From the NCBI GenBank assembly GCA_903772945.1, contig CAICTM010000467.1:1-64000 (forward strand): 64,000 nucleotides of DNA, read 5' to 3'. Numbering within the stretch: the first letter of the stretch is position 1; every line of letters starts with the position of its first letter. The position numbers were made by a program, and so were the translations under genes. This DNA comes from Seminavis robusta (Eukaryota; Bacillariophyta; Bacillariophyceae; Naviculales; Naviculaceae). Positions 53,343-64,000 of the stretch are shown here, one piece after another. Below the pieces are notes generated by a model. That model ran no database searches, had not been told where the DNA came from, and saw only the letters and a list, made by a program, of their open reading frames with translations.

Positions 53343-53644
53343 TAGTACCAGTAGGATGTTTGTCTCTATGTCTCTATTTTGTCTCTTTGTCTGCTTGCGA
53401 CTAAAAACGGTCCGAAACGGTAGCTTATCCAAAAGCGGCACAGATTACTACCGTACTACGAGTACTAGCCAGCTAGTACTGTAGATATTAATCGCTGCAG
53501 CAATGGATCTTTCGATGTAGTACATGTACAGCTATGTACATTGTACAGTCGCAGTACATGAAATAGGCAAGCCTTTGCATTTTGTTAGTACCAGTAAGGA
53601 TGTTTGTCTCTATGTCTCTGTCTTGTCCCTTTGTCTGCTTGTGA
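53343..53644. repeat. Spaced direct repeat of about 58 bp
   Basis: The segments 53343-53400 and 53585-53644 are near-identical (both contain GGATGTTTGTCTCTATGTCT and TTGTCTGCTTG) and are separated by about 185 bp of unrelated sequence. Confidence 0.85.
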
Positions 53645-54015
53645 ACAGCTGTACCGGTACCACCTTGCCTTTGATAGCTATCAGTGACTATCTTTGACTA
53701 CAATGTACCAGACTGTCAATCGAATCTCGTTCGAGGGCTCTTGCCTTCGAAGTCGTAACAAACAAACTGGCATGGAACAGCTAGTCTACTAATGTAGCTC
53801 TAGCTAGCTAGCCAAAGAGACGTTTTGACTTCTTGACGCCTTCTTTCCCGTGTTATTATTTATTTTTTGTTTCCACTTAGACTACCTGCTCCAAATATTG
53901 CTCACCGCTGCAGTTCACCAGTCCTCAAACCACTTACCACCTGACCACCTTCCACAGCTCCTCTCATCATCACTATCTAGCAGACTATCTGCCTTGCTGT
54001 TTTTGAGTTTGAAAG

Positions 54016-56312
54016 ATGAAAGGAGGAGTACTGGTACCAACCTTTGCTCTATTTGGAGCATTGGTATTGGCATCCTTGCCATGTGCCCAAGCCAAAGGAG
54101 GAGAGATTGGGCAGGTTCCTGTCCACCTGGACTTGGGAGGGGACTTTTCTGGAGGTGGTGCCCGACAAAACATCTGCGATCGGTATGAGGATTTTGCCAC
54201 CGGCAAGACCCAGCTTCGAGATGCACTTTCTGGAATGAAGCTAACTACAGTTTTTATGAATGATGAGTTCCTCAATTACACAGCCAAAGAGGGAATGAGC
54301 CCTGAGGATCCAGGAATGTTAGCAGAGATCATGGATGTCTTGGCGGAAAGGGCAAATTTTACATGGCGAGACTCCTTTGGTGTGATGGAGGAAGGTAGCT
54401 TCTACAACAAGTCATGGGTATGTATACATGGGCATGGCCTCATATGTGAGGCATCCCTGCTCCTCCAGGCTCTCCTTCCGTCTCAGGTCTCACACATACA
54501 TTCATTTGGTTTATCCATGCAGACTGAGAGGTTGCTTTGGTCCGTAGAGAACTTTGATATTGCTGCCAGCTGGTACGACCATTCCCTGGAAAGATTGGAG
54601 TTGGGTGCCAGCTTTTCAGAGGCATGGTATGATGGAAGCCAGATTCTGACTGGCCAGAAAGACCCTCCTGTGGGGAGCAATGTCAATCTGCTGAATTGGG
54701 CAAAGCCCTTTGAACTGGCTGTATGGGCTGTTATTGGCATGACAATCATACTATCTGCCGTAGTTTACCAGCTGAATGAGCAGCTCAGTGATGAAAGAGA
54801 AGACAGATCCTTGTTCCAGTGGTTCTCAGACAATCTCTACCTAAGCTCACTTAGCTTCACCCAGAACTTTGAGTATTCCCCAAACACTGTTGCGGGGCGT
54901 ATATTTGGAGTGAGCACAGGAGTTTGGGCTCTTGTCATTACAGGTATGGTCTTGAGTACAGTACTTTGTCCTTATGGTAACCCAGATTATCCCACTCACT
55001 TACACCTTCCTACTTACAACCCATCCATTCTATCCTCTAAACAGCCACCTACACTGCCAATCTTGCTTCTCTCTTTGTGGAAAGACATAAACCATCTGTG
55101 GTAATTGACTCTGTGGAACAAGCTGTCTTACTTGGTGTCCCCATTTGCACATGGGAAGGCACTAACCAACATGAGTTTGTCAGCAACAAGTACCAAAAAG
55201 CTATCTTGGTACCCAAGCCAAGTCAGCGGGAAATCTACTATGCTCTGCGGCGTGGAGAGTGTGGTCTGGCAGTGGGGTACAGAGACAGTTGGTTGACTTA
55301 CGAAAAACAGTCCTTGTACAACCCTGATTGTGATCTGGAGTGGGTGGGAAGAAGCATCAAAACTATAAAGTCGGGTTTTGCAGTCAAGGCTGATGCTGGC
55401 GATCTCTGCAGTAGCTTCGTCAGAGATGTATATAATGTGCATTTTGTTGAATTCCGAGATGAAGGTGGCCTGGAACAGCTCTGGGCAAAGCATAGATCCA
55501 AAGGCCAGGATCTCAACTGTGCCTCCACAGAAGACAGGGGCAGGCTCCGTCGCCTTGGGGCAAAAGTATCTTCCGAGGCCTCCACACCTGGGAACCACCG
55601 AAGGCTCAGTGCACGACCTGCAGCTGGTACCAGCAGTAGTGATGGCTCAAGCTCTGATGCGCTGTCAATGCATCAGATGATTGGTACATTTGCACTCCAC
55701 TGGATTACCATGACATTTGCTCTCCTATTCAGTGTGGTTGCAAAGTACTACAGCAAGTGGGAAAAGAAAGACTTGGCTAAGCGGGGATTGGAACGAGAAC
55801 AACAGTCATTCAGAAAGCATGGTCCAATCATAGGTATGCCACCTCGTGCCAACACCTTTGTAATTCGGCTGGATTCACAAGATAACGACAACTCCATGCC
55901 TTTAGAGCCTGATCGGGACGTCCCCCTGAGAGATGGCTCTCGCAGTGTTACCCCTTGTTATCAGTCAGCTTTGTCTCAGCAGGCAGACCTGGCAGAGGAA
56001 CGGCAACTATTTCAAAACAAGCTGGAGGATGTTGAAACTAGGATGGATGACAAAATGAATATGCTCATGGCCATGCTGAGGCAGCAAAACGATCTCATCT
56101 ATGATATGAAAGCCAGCTGCACTCTCCGTGTATGTAACGCTGATGTACCTCCCAGTACATTTCAACCCTACTTGCTGGCTCCACAGGTTCCAGGTACGGC
56201 ATGTGATTGGAACCAGTCATGTACGAACAAAGACCGGTGGCACAGCCCAGGCGTGCAAGACTGGCACTGTGAACGAGCGCAGACCCAAGTTTTTTACGAC
56301 GAAGAACGCTAG
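54016..56312 (+). CDS. Ionotropic glutamate receptor-like channel, copy 1, about 696 aa in three exons
   Basis: Exons are 54016-54417, 54523-54943 and 55045-56312. The layout is that of an iGluR without an amino-terminal domain. It has a signal peptide (ending CAQA|KGG) and a first ligand-binding half with FGVMEEGSFYNKSW. M1 follows at about 197-218 (AVWAVIGMTIILSAVVY), then a re-entrant pore loop with WFSDNLYLSSLSFTQNF. M3 carries the gate motif, here ATYTANLASLF (canonical SYTANLAAF), assembled across intron 2. The second ligand-binding half includes SVEQAVLLGVPICTWEGT and LRRGECGLAVGYRD. M4 is at about 486-510 (GTFALHWITMTFALLFSVVA). The cytosolic tail has a coiled coil. Intron 1 (105 bp) is open and a multiple of three, but copy 2 has a stop there, which supports an intron. 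The last about 65 residues are out of frame relative to copy 2. Confidence 0.85.
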
Positions 56313-56349
56313 AGCAGAGCTCTGCGTTTGTGTCATAGAATCGAATCAG

Positions 56350-58660
56350 CTATAGGGAACTAAATACAAACGTCCGATAAGAGGTTGATACAGTTGTTTT
56401 TGTTATACACAGGTCGACGATGGCGCAGTCCAAGTCAAGCAGACTTGCAGAGCATCTTACCGCAGTGAACAGCCACGGCACAGCCGTGCATGATCTATCG
56501 CAGGCCTTGCATTCAACATCCGGCGCAACCGCCATTCTCGTGAAACATTTTATCGTCGAAACTCAGCGGCAGTATCGTAGTTGCCATCAGTACACCGTCC
56601 ACGCAGATTGTTCTCGAGAAGAAGATACCTTGGGCAGCACGCACTATACGGACATTCACCCAGCCGATGCAGTAGAAGGCACATGCAGCAATGATGATCA
56701 ACAAGGTGTATCCAACGGGTTCGATATTATCGAGCTGGTGCTTGTTCTGATCTTCGGGGCGGGTGGGAAACAAATCGGAAAATACAATGCTTCTGCATCC
56801 GAGGCGGCGTCAAACACCAACCAGAAGGAAGGAACTTTGAGTTCAGCAGTTTCCTTGATTGACTCAACCACGTTAGGACGGCCACTGGATAGTATCCCCT
56901 CAAGTATGCATACTGTTGAAGATCGGTTGTTGCCACCAGGGATCCATCTCGAAGCGCCTGGTACACAGTGTCGGACCGTCCCTCAGTGACAAAGGTAAGA
57001 CCAGGATAGCTCTATTGTGCGTGTGACCCTCCAGGAAGAAACCTGTACCCGGTGAGAGGCATCCCAACGTGCTCAAATAATGCGTCCCCTCCCACGGTAA
57101 TTGCCTCTTCCAAAGTCACTCTCATGTATGTGCCCTTTGTTGTCGCTAACGCCGACAAGCAATGATACTCAACTATTCCGCAGATGTTTGCCCGGCGGCA
57201 ACGTTGTTGGCCGCAGCTAGTCCTTGCTTCAGCAGTTGCTTTGCTCCCGACCAGTTTACCCGTATTTCGTTCCCCGCGCCATCAATTTCCTGTCCCATGG
57301 CGTAACCCGCTTGATATTCGTCCATGGTGCGTGTGTATTGGTTTTGCAAAATGCGGTTCGGCTAGCTTCAGCAATCACGGGCAATACACCAAAAGACGGG
57401 AATATTCAAATCTTGGCAGAATCGGACGGCTTCTGCCTGTACTTTATGATTTGTTTGATCTGTGTAAAGACTCCATCGACGCGATTCGACTCGGTCCTGA
57501 CAATACGCCTTGATCTTTCCGCTACGGTAGTTGCGTTCCTTCTTGTTGCCCACGGCCTGCACTCGATCCATCAGGAGTGTGATTCGATTCCAAAGTAAGT
57601 AAGCCATCGGCTGCCTCTTGTGCCGCCGCAGCCCGATCCTCATGAAAAATCCCCGATTTTGTTTTCGATCGGTGCATAGTGGCACGTCGATGCTGCTTCT
57701 GTAGTAGATTCTCTCCCTGGTTGGGATGGGGCAAGATGGAAGATTGATAACCCTGTAATTCTTCGCATCCCAGCGGCGTCATTTCATTTGCATTGTGAAC
57801 ACATAATCAATGAATCTGCCTCCCGTTTACTATCCAAATCGGGTGTGTGTGTGGACCAATGAGTCCCAGTGATTGTCCTGTGGACGCGTAGAGAGGACCG
57901 CCATTGTGCCTACTAGATTGGCTTGGAGGTAGGTACCATACTGATCGAGACTGATGGAAAATGCCATGTCTTTTGGGGAAATGCTCTGTAAATAGCCTCG
58001 TAGGTGTCGAAGGATGCGAGAATTTGCGGCTGGAAGCAAGAACAGGAATGGAATTGGCAGGCCTGGATTACGGATTCAACAAGGCTCGTCTCGTGACAAT
58101 GACTGTAAGGACAATCTTCCATGAAATCCTGAAGGAATCAATTCTGCCGTAAGATTCTTCCTGTTTCACGAAAACTTCCTCAAGCTGCAAGAGCGGCAAT
58201 GTCCCATTGTCTCCCAACGTAAAAGTAAGTGCCCCGATAAAAAATGTGTGATGCCTTGTACTCCCGTTGCTTCTGGTTTCCGTGGCGTTCATTTATGAGT
58301 GGATCCGGAGATACGATAGGAGCAGCATCCGCTGTGGACTGACATGACAGCGCCAGCCGCCATGATCAGATCCAAAAGTTTCTCGGCCGCCAACCGTCCT
58401 GCCTGAAAAATCGTCCATACCCCAAACTCCCGGGGATATTTCGAGTGCGTTCGTACGGTATGGATCCCAAACACGGGCATGCCATTCTGAATTGTGGCTT
58501 GTTTGGAGTGGTGACAATGAGTGCATTGCTACTACATGGCTGTCATGGCACCCTTCGAACTTGCATTGAAGAACACGCATGATCCGTCCCACTTCTTCCA
58601 ACGTACGTGTGCATGGGCAACCTGTCGCCACAAATAGGCATCCTGGCTCACAGTTCAAAT
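56350..58660 (-). pseudogene. Degraded class C (GABA-B-like) GPCR with periplasmic-binding ectodomain
   Basis: Fragments on the minus strand, read from high to low coordinates, follow the order of one receptor but fall in different frames. At 58650-58290 there is a ligand-domain start (TLEEVGRIMRVLQCKFEGCHD, MHSLSPLQTSHNSEWHARVW). At 58290-57830 come LPLLQLEEVFVKQEESY and AANSRILRHLRGYLQSISP. Around 57480-57390 comes TDQTNHKVQAEAVRFCQDL, then DEYQAGYAMGQE. Near 56950 there is YQALRDGSLVATTDLQQYAY, a type-1 periplasmic-binding signature. At 56770-56350 are membrane helices with RIVRAAQ, MATTILPLSFDD and TAVPWLF, as in TM1-TM3 of class C receptors. Several frame changes and stops separate the pieces, and the remaining helices are missing. 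It is a host gene relic, antisense to the flanking receptor genes. It could include unrecognised introns, but the number of breaks argues against function. Confidence 0.65.
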
Positions 58661-59924
58661 CTACGTACTAAACCCTCGACGACAGCAAAACAACACTCAA
58701 TCCCTTTGAGAGAATGAACCAACTGAAAGAAGCAGACGCAGCAATGTGATGGAAATGAGAAAGAGAGAGAGACTTCAACCTCCCGTCCTTTATGCTTCGT
58801 GCCCTTTGTCATGCCATTCCCCGGGCCACAGCTCATGAGATGCTCATGCCACCTTGCGTGCCTGCATGTGTCATCAACGTGCTGGGTCCCCTTTTCTAGA
58901 AAGTATGTCTCTTCAGAAGGTCATTGTCATCAAGCTTAAAAGCGGTACCGGAATTCGTTTCAGCACTCTAAGTTTCGGGTACAGAAGGCATTTGGCATTT
59001 GTTTGGCTGAGAAACTGGCAACAGCTACAGTAGTTTGGAATAACTTTTTGGTCTCCAGAAAAGTTTCGGTTGTCCATGGACACCTCGCAGTCTCCCCCGT
59101 CTTCTTGGATCGGAGGTGTACACGGTATACCCATGTCAATGGCCTCTGGCCATCTTGCTTCTAGCTGGAAGACTGGTGATCAGGACAATGTCGTCCACTT
59201 TGGCCACTTGGCTGGGCACTCACACGGTACAGTACTAAGACGCATTCTTTCAAGATTGCAAGCTACATGTACTTGGAGGGAATGGAACCAGCAAGCAAGC
59301 AAGAGATAGCAGATGATGATGTAGTGGGTGTTGCTCAGCCACTCTCCCCTTGCCCGATCATTCATCCTTGTGTGGTACCGTCCCTTCGAGCTCCTTTGGA
59401 ACCTGGCACTCTTTTATTGGCGAACTATGATCGACCATTGGGGTGAACCTGTTGCCTGTCGCTTGCGAAGTACCAAAAGTCACAATGAGAGCGATGAACG
59501 GTGGTACCAGTTTCGGGTAGGGTACTACATGTACTCTTCTCACGTAGTATTGAAGACACAAAGAATTGTTGAGCATAATAGCATTATTAACCAGTTTCGG
59601 TAGTATTCAACGTGGCGAAAGGGATTTTTTAAGCACAGTAAGGAAATTATCTCTCTCGTTGGATTCGTGCACAGGCTAGTCGCATAGTCGTGCCGGTAGG
59701 CCCTACTAGCTAGTAGGCAAAAGGAGAGTCATTTTTGATGCTTCTACTGGCACAGAACTTGTAAACTTGTTTGCGCTGGGTGTTGCTTGATAACCTCTGG
59801 CCACTCGACACAGTCCTCGATCACTCCATCATCTCCTCAAACCACTTACCGGTACCAGGAGTACCACCTGACCACCTCTCATCACTATCTAGACTATCTG
59901 CCTTACTGTTTTTGAGTTTGGAAG
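58661..59924. other. Upstream spacer of receptor copy 2, duplicated from copy 1
   Basis: No gene is seen. From about 59165 it is homologous to the region from about 52860 (shared CTTTCAAGATTGCAAGCT and ATGGAACCAGCAAGCAA blocks). Again from about 59830 to the start codon it is close to 53920-54015 (CTGTTTTTGAGTTTG just before the ATG). Confidence 0.6.
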
Positions 59925-62302
59925 ATGAACCGAGGAGTACCAACTTTTGCATTGTTACTTGTAGCATTGATTGTGGCATCCTTGCCATGCATCGCCCAAG
60001 CCAAAGGAGGAGAGATTGGGCAGATCCCTGTCCTGAACTTGGGAGGGGACTTCGCTGGAGGTAATGCACGACAAAACATCTGCGATCGGTACGAGGATTT
60101 TGCCACTGGCAAGACCCAGCTTCGAGATGCTCTTTCCAGAATGAAGCTCCATGCTCTCTTAATGAATGATGAGTTCCTCAGTTACACAGCAAAAGAGGGA
60201 CTGAGCCCCGAGGATCCAGGAATCATAGCAGAAATCATGGATGTCTTGGCGGAACGGGCAAATTTTACGTGGAGAGACTCCTTTGGTGTGATGGAGGAAA
60301 CTAGCTTCTCCAACAAGTCATGGGTATGTTTGTATTGCTTTTGAGGCAGCCCTGATGCCGCAGGCTCTCCTTCTATCTCTAACAGACGTTCGTTTGGTTT
60401 TTTGGTGCATGCAGACTGAGAGGTTGATTTGGTCTGTGGAGAACTTTGATATTGCTGTCAGCTGGTATGATCATTCCCTGGAGCGAATGGAGAGGGGAGC
60501 CAGCTTTTTAGAGAACTGGTATTCTGGTGGATCAGAGAGACCCTCCTGTGCCCAGCAATGTCAATCTGTTGAATTGGGCAAAACCCTTTGAACCCGCTGT
60601 ATGGGCTGTTATCCTCATGACAATCATACTATCTGCTGCCGTTTACCAGCTGATTGAGCAGCTCAGTGATGAAAGAGAAGACAGATCCTGGTTCCAGTGG
60701 TTCTCAGACAATCTCTACCTAAGCTCACTGAGCTTCACCCAGAACTTTGAGTATGCCCCCAACAGTGTTGCGGGACGCATATTTGGGGTGAGCACTGGAG
60801 TTTGGGCTCTTGTCATTACAGGTACATTTGGTCTTGTGTGCAGTACTTTCTCCTTTTGGAACCCCGGATTATCCCACTCACTTACACCTTCCTACTTACA
60901 ACCCATCCATTCTATCCTCTAAACAGCCACCTACACTGCCAATCTTGCTTCTCTCTTTGTGGAAACACAAAGACCATCTGTGGTTATTGACTCTGTGGAA
61001 CAAGCTGTCTTACTTGGTGTCCCCATTTGCACATGGGAAGGCACTAACCAACATGAGTTTGTCAGCAACAAGTACCAAAAAGCTATCTTGGTGCCCAAGC
61101 CAAGTCAGCGGGAGCTCTACAAAGCTCTGCGGCGTGGAGAGTGTGGTCTGGCAGTGGGGTACAGAGACAGTTGGTTGACTTACGAAAAACAGTCCTTGTA
61201 TAACCCTGATTGTGATTTGGAGTGGGTTGGCAGGCAGATCAAGACAATCAAGTCAGGATTTGCAGTCAAGGCCGATGCTGGTGATCTCTGCAGTAGCTTC
61301 ACCAGAGACGTCTTGAATGTGCATTTTGTTGAATTCCTAAATGAAGGTGGCCTGGATCGGCTCTGGGAAAAGCATAGGTCCAAAAGCCAGGATCTAAACT
61401 GTGCCGCTGCAGATGAAGGGACTGGGACTGTCAGTATTTTTGATGGCAGGCGCCGTCGCCTTGGGGCGAATGTATCTTCAGTGGCTTCATCAACACCTGG
61501 GAACCACCGCAGGCTCAAGGCTGCTGCGCGGGCTGCAGCTAGTTCCACCAGTAGTGATGGCTCGAGCTATGATGCACTGTCAATGCATCAGATGATTGGT
61601 ACATTTGCACTCCACTGGATATCCATGACATTTGCTCTCCTGGTCAGTGTGGTTGCAAAGTACTACAGCAAGTGGGAAAAGAAGGAGTTGGCTAAGCAGG
61701 GTTTGGAAAGAGAACAACAGACATTCAGGAAGCATGGTCCAATCGTAGGGATGCCACCTCGTGCCAACACCTTTGTAATTCGGAACGTTAATGGAAAATC
61801 AAACCAACCAACGGACACAGTGGAGGCTACTCGAAAGGAAATTGCAGAGATGCTCAAACGACAAGATTCCAATGCCCAAAGGGAGAGGTTTTTAGCCTTG
61901 GAGGAAACTCGAAAGGAAATTTCAGAGATGCTCAAACGACCTAGTTCTGGTAGAAGCCTCGACCAGCGAAGCAGGGATGCCCGAAGGGAGAGGCTTCTTG
62001 CCTCCCAGTGCACCCAAGCTACTTATAGTCATGAGAGCTTGTTGACTGAATTGCAGCTAAGCAACGATGACATGCAGCCATCAGAGCCTGATACGAATGT
62101 CCCCCTGAGAGATGGCTGTGGAGGTTTGTCTCAGAAGGCAGGCCTGACAGAGGGACAGCAACTATTTGAAAACAAGCTGGAGAATGTTGAAACTAGGATG
62201 GGAACGATGGATGACAAAATGGAGATGCTCCTGACGATGCTCAAGCAACAGAATGATCTCATCCTTGATATGAGAAGCCAGCTGCACTCTCTGCAGTCGT
62301 AG
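59925..62302 (+). pseudogene. Ionotropic glutamate receptor-like gene, copy 2, with a frame-breaking deletion
   Basis: Exons correspond to copy 1: 59925-60323, 60415-60821 and 60927-62302. Signal peptide, both ligand-binding halves, M1, pore, gate (ATYTANLASLF) and M4 are all recognisable and mostly highly similar to copy 1. In exon 2, relative to copy 1, 14 bp are missing just after codon WY (at about 60521), which shifts the frame before M1. Unless this is a sequencing error or is spliced around, only a truncated ligand-binding fragment would be made. Exon 3 remains fully open for 458 codons, so the loss is recent or apparent only. The cytosolic tail has about 75 extra residues compared with copy 1, with a repeated TRKEI(A/S)EMLKR unit, and ends at a natural coiled coil (LEN VETRM, LLTMLKQQ). 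Confidence 0.75.
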
Positions 62303-64000
62303 AGCTATTGGATGTGCCTCCTCCCCCTTCTTCTTGGATCAGAGGTGTGCACGGGAGACGGGAGCCATGCCAACCTCAAACATCACCATCCACCACCCAG
62401 TCAACTCACGCCTTCGTACAAGTTTTGCAGATTACAGATCAACCCTACCGGTATGTATGACGGTGGTTGGCAGTGGAGTTTTGCAGAACAGGACTGCGGA
62501 GCTGGAAACAGCACGATTGCCTACCGGTACCGCTCCAAAGTCCACACAAAGTGGCAGCAACGCCGCCACAACACTCTAGCCTTGCTGCTACCTGTACATG
62601 TACTTGTCTATTGGTTACCAATGGAAGACTTTTCCACTTAATATTACTATAGCTACTAGGTAGTAGTGATCTATTACATGCTCCTAGCTAGTGAGACCCG
62701 CCGAAGTCACCAAGTCCTCGAGAGCCTGTGCATGCAGGAAAAGGGGTACGGTACGCTGTACCAATCCAGGAATCACCAACCGAACACTTCTACAGTAGTA
62801 TGCGACGATACCCTTGAATACCGCTGGACTAGCAACATTGCCAGTTTTTTCCACACTCTAGGAAATACCAAGAGGGATGAATCCAATAGGAGGATACAAT
62901 CTCCTCTTTGCTTGTGTGTTGTTGTGTGGCCTCCTCCGGTTGACTGACTGTTGCCTTTTCAATGACACTCGACAATGATAGATCTGTTCAGGCCGGAGAC
63001 AACCGGAGAAGCTTGTTATCCATAGCATAGCATAGCATAGCATAGCATAGCATAGCATAGCATAGCATAGCATAGCATAGCATCGATCGACCGAAAAGGA
63101 CTCGACAGTGGTACTTTGTTTTCTGTGCTGAACTGCAGACAACCGGAGACTTCACCTTGTTTTTCATTTTCCACCAAGTTGGCCGTCCGTAGCCGAGACA
63201 TGATTGCCTTCCCATCGTCCATAGAATCCAATGAGGGATGGCTTTCAGCTATGCACCTTCAATAGCAGGCTTGATAATAGGCTAACCTCGTACCGTACCA
63301 GCCGTTCCATCGATCCACACCAATCTTATCCATCCAGCTTGAAATTCTCTCCTGTTTGCCATACGACTTCTGCGCCATCAATAATAGACTTGCTGCATGA
63401 TAATAGCGGACGGCCGAAATCTGACTGTGTTCCCACTGGCTTTCAGTTCTGCATCTTCAATATCAGGGATGGTAGCAGAAGGATATGGGTACGGAGGACG
63501 TGCCTACAGCCGGAGCGATCGATCGACCTGAGCACTGTGCCTCGATCCAAATCGCGATGGACTGAACTCGGGTGGACTCGACTTGGTTTTCACAAGAGCA
63601 ATGAAATAAGAATAAATAATGATCCAAGCTTTGATCCACCACCGACTGGATTCATTCGATGCTTGGTGCTCTCTTCTCGCTTGTCTTTCTCGCTTTCCAA
63701 GCGTCTTTACTGTTGATCAAGAGACTTATGGTATGCATCATGTGGTCAACCCTGCCTTTTTGACCTGGCTTTGAGCGAACCATGAACTGCAATCGACCAT
63801 CTCACCATTCACCACCTTCCAACATCGAATGCTCCGGCGCTCCGGCTCCGGCGCGGCCGTGGCCGCCGTGCCTGCATGCCTTCCTGTAACTACGGTAGCA
63901 CGTATGTCCTGTAGACAGTGGCGCAATGTCGAGGTCATCAATCAACCCAAAGGTCATATTAATATTTAAAGTGCCGGTTTCGGTGCTCACCCTGGGGAAG
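62303..64000. other. Noncoding, repeat-rich window end
   Basis: About 1.7 kb without a supported gene. A segment at about 62325-62357 (CTTCTTGGATCAGAGGTGTG) matches one at about 59092-59123 upstream of copy 2. It also includes the CATAG microsatellite, two ACAACCGGAGA words flanking it, and two diverged copies of a dispersed repeat near 63260 and 63380. It ends with a GC-rich CTCCGG/GCGGCC stretch near 63830-63865. Confidence 0.55.
63019..63082. repeat. (CATAG)n pentanucleotide microsatellite, about 13 units
   Basis: About 64 bp of uninterrupted CATAG repeats (ATAGC in other phase), followed by ATCGATCGACCG. The apparent open frames across it are artefacts of the repeat. Confidence 0.95.

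Larger units (their letters stand above)
51154..54015. other. Repeat-rich spacer upstream of the first glutamate-receptor gene
   Basis: About 2.9 kb without a supported gene. It contains the 65-bp and 40-bp tandem repeats and a spaced 58-bp direct repeat listed separately. Its part from about 52860 onward is homologous to DNA upstream of the second receptor gene (from about 59165). TACATGTA, TACCGGTA and GCTAGCTAG words are frequent. Confidence 0.6.

Noticed and set aside
63019-63082. Frames rich in Cys, Tyr, Ala, Met across the CATAG tract
   Set aside because: Artefact of the pentanucleotide repeat.
1-64000. CRISPR arrays, rRNA and tRNA genes
   Set aside because: No regularly spaced repeats with unique spacers, no rRNA-like sequence and no convincing cloverleaf with a GTTCRA loop were found by reading. 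A tRNAscan run would be needed to exclude single tRNAs.

Overview
The window looks like nuclear DNA of a photosynthetic stramenopile, most probably a raphid pennate diatom. The evidence is short GT-AG introns with GTATGT/GTAAGT donors, several preproteins whose signal peptide is followed by a Phe-containing plastid cleavage site, a receptor-type nucleotide cyclase, membrane-anchored bacterial-type solute-binding proteins, eukaryotic ionotropic glutamate receptor channels and a class C (GABA-B-like) receptor relic. Genes are spaced by 0.1-3 kb of repeat-rich noncoding DNA and lie on both strands. I assigned exons by eye from open frames, splice-site consensus and phase. Coordinates given for spliced genes are therefore predictions.

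Layout. 1-4.6 kb: mostly noncoding, with two divergent unknown genes. 4.6-11.1 kb: a BtaA-like (DUF3419) putative betaine-lipid enzyme and two leucine-rich-repeat proteins, separated by a GTACA microsatellite and a 19-bp minisatellite. 11.6-16.2 kb: tripeptidyl-peptidase II on the minus strand with one intron. 16.3-19.9 kb: an unrecognised element-like unit flanked by direct repeats. 20.5-21.5 kb: a CRAL-TRIO-like protein. 22.8-30.4 kb: five neighbouring genes that all appear to encode plastid-targeted preproteins (small thylakoid-type protein, L-asparaginase, cupin, parvulin isomerase, PPR protein). 31.2-34.2 kb: a membrane-anchored protein with two family-3 solute-binding modules. 34.6-36.4 kb: a DNA transposon with 21-bp terminal inverted repeats and a FAR1-like domain.

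37.0-40.1 kb: a ten-exon receptor nucleotide cyclase. 40.9-51.2 kb: an MIT-like coiled-coil protein, a secreted Cys-rich protein, a CSRNP-like nuclear protein, a third LRR protein, a 27-residue ankyrin-type repeat protein, a histidine phosphatase and a small basic protein. 51.2-62.3 kb: a tandem segmental duplication carrying two ionotropic glutamate receptor-like genes, with a degraded class C GPCR between them on the opposite strand. 62.3-64 kb: repeats only.

Functional themes are environmental or chemical sensing (solute-binding receptor, receptor cyclase, glutamate-receptor channels, GPCR relic) and plastid biology (the five-gene run). The window is not one operon-like system. The most interesting parts are the sensory-receptor cluster, the plastid-preprotein run, and the two element-like insertions.
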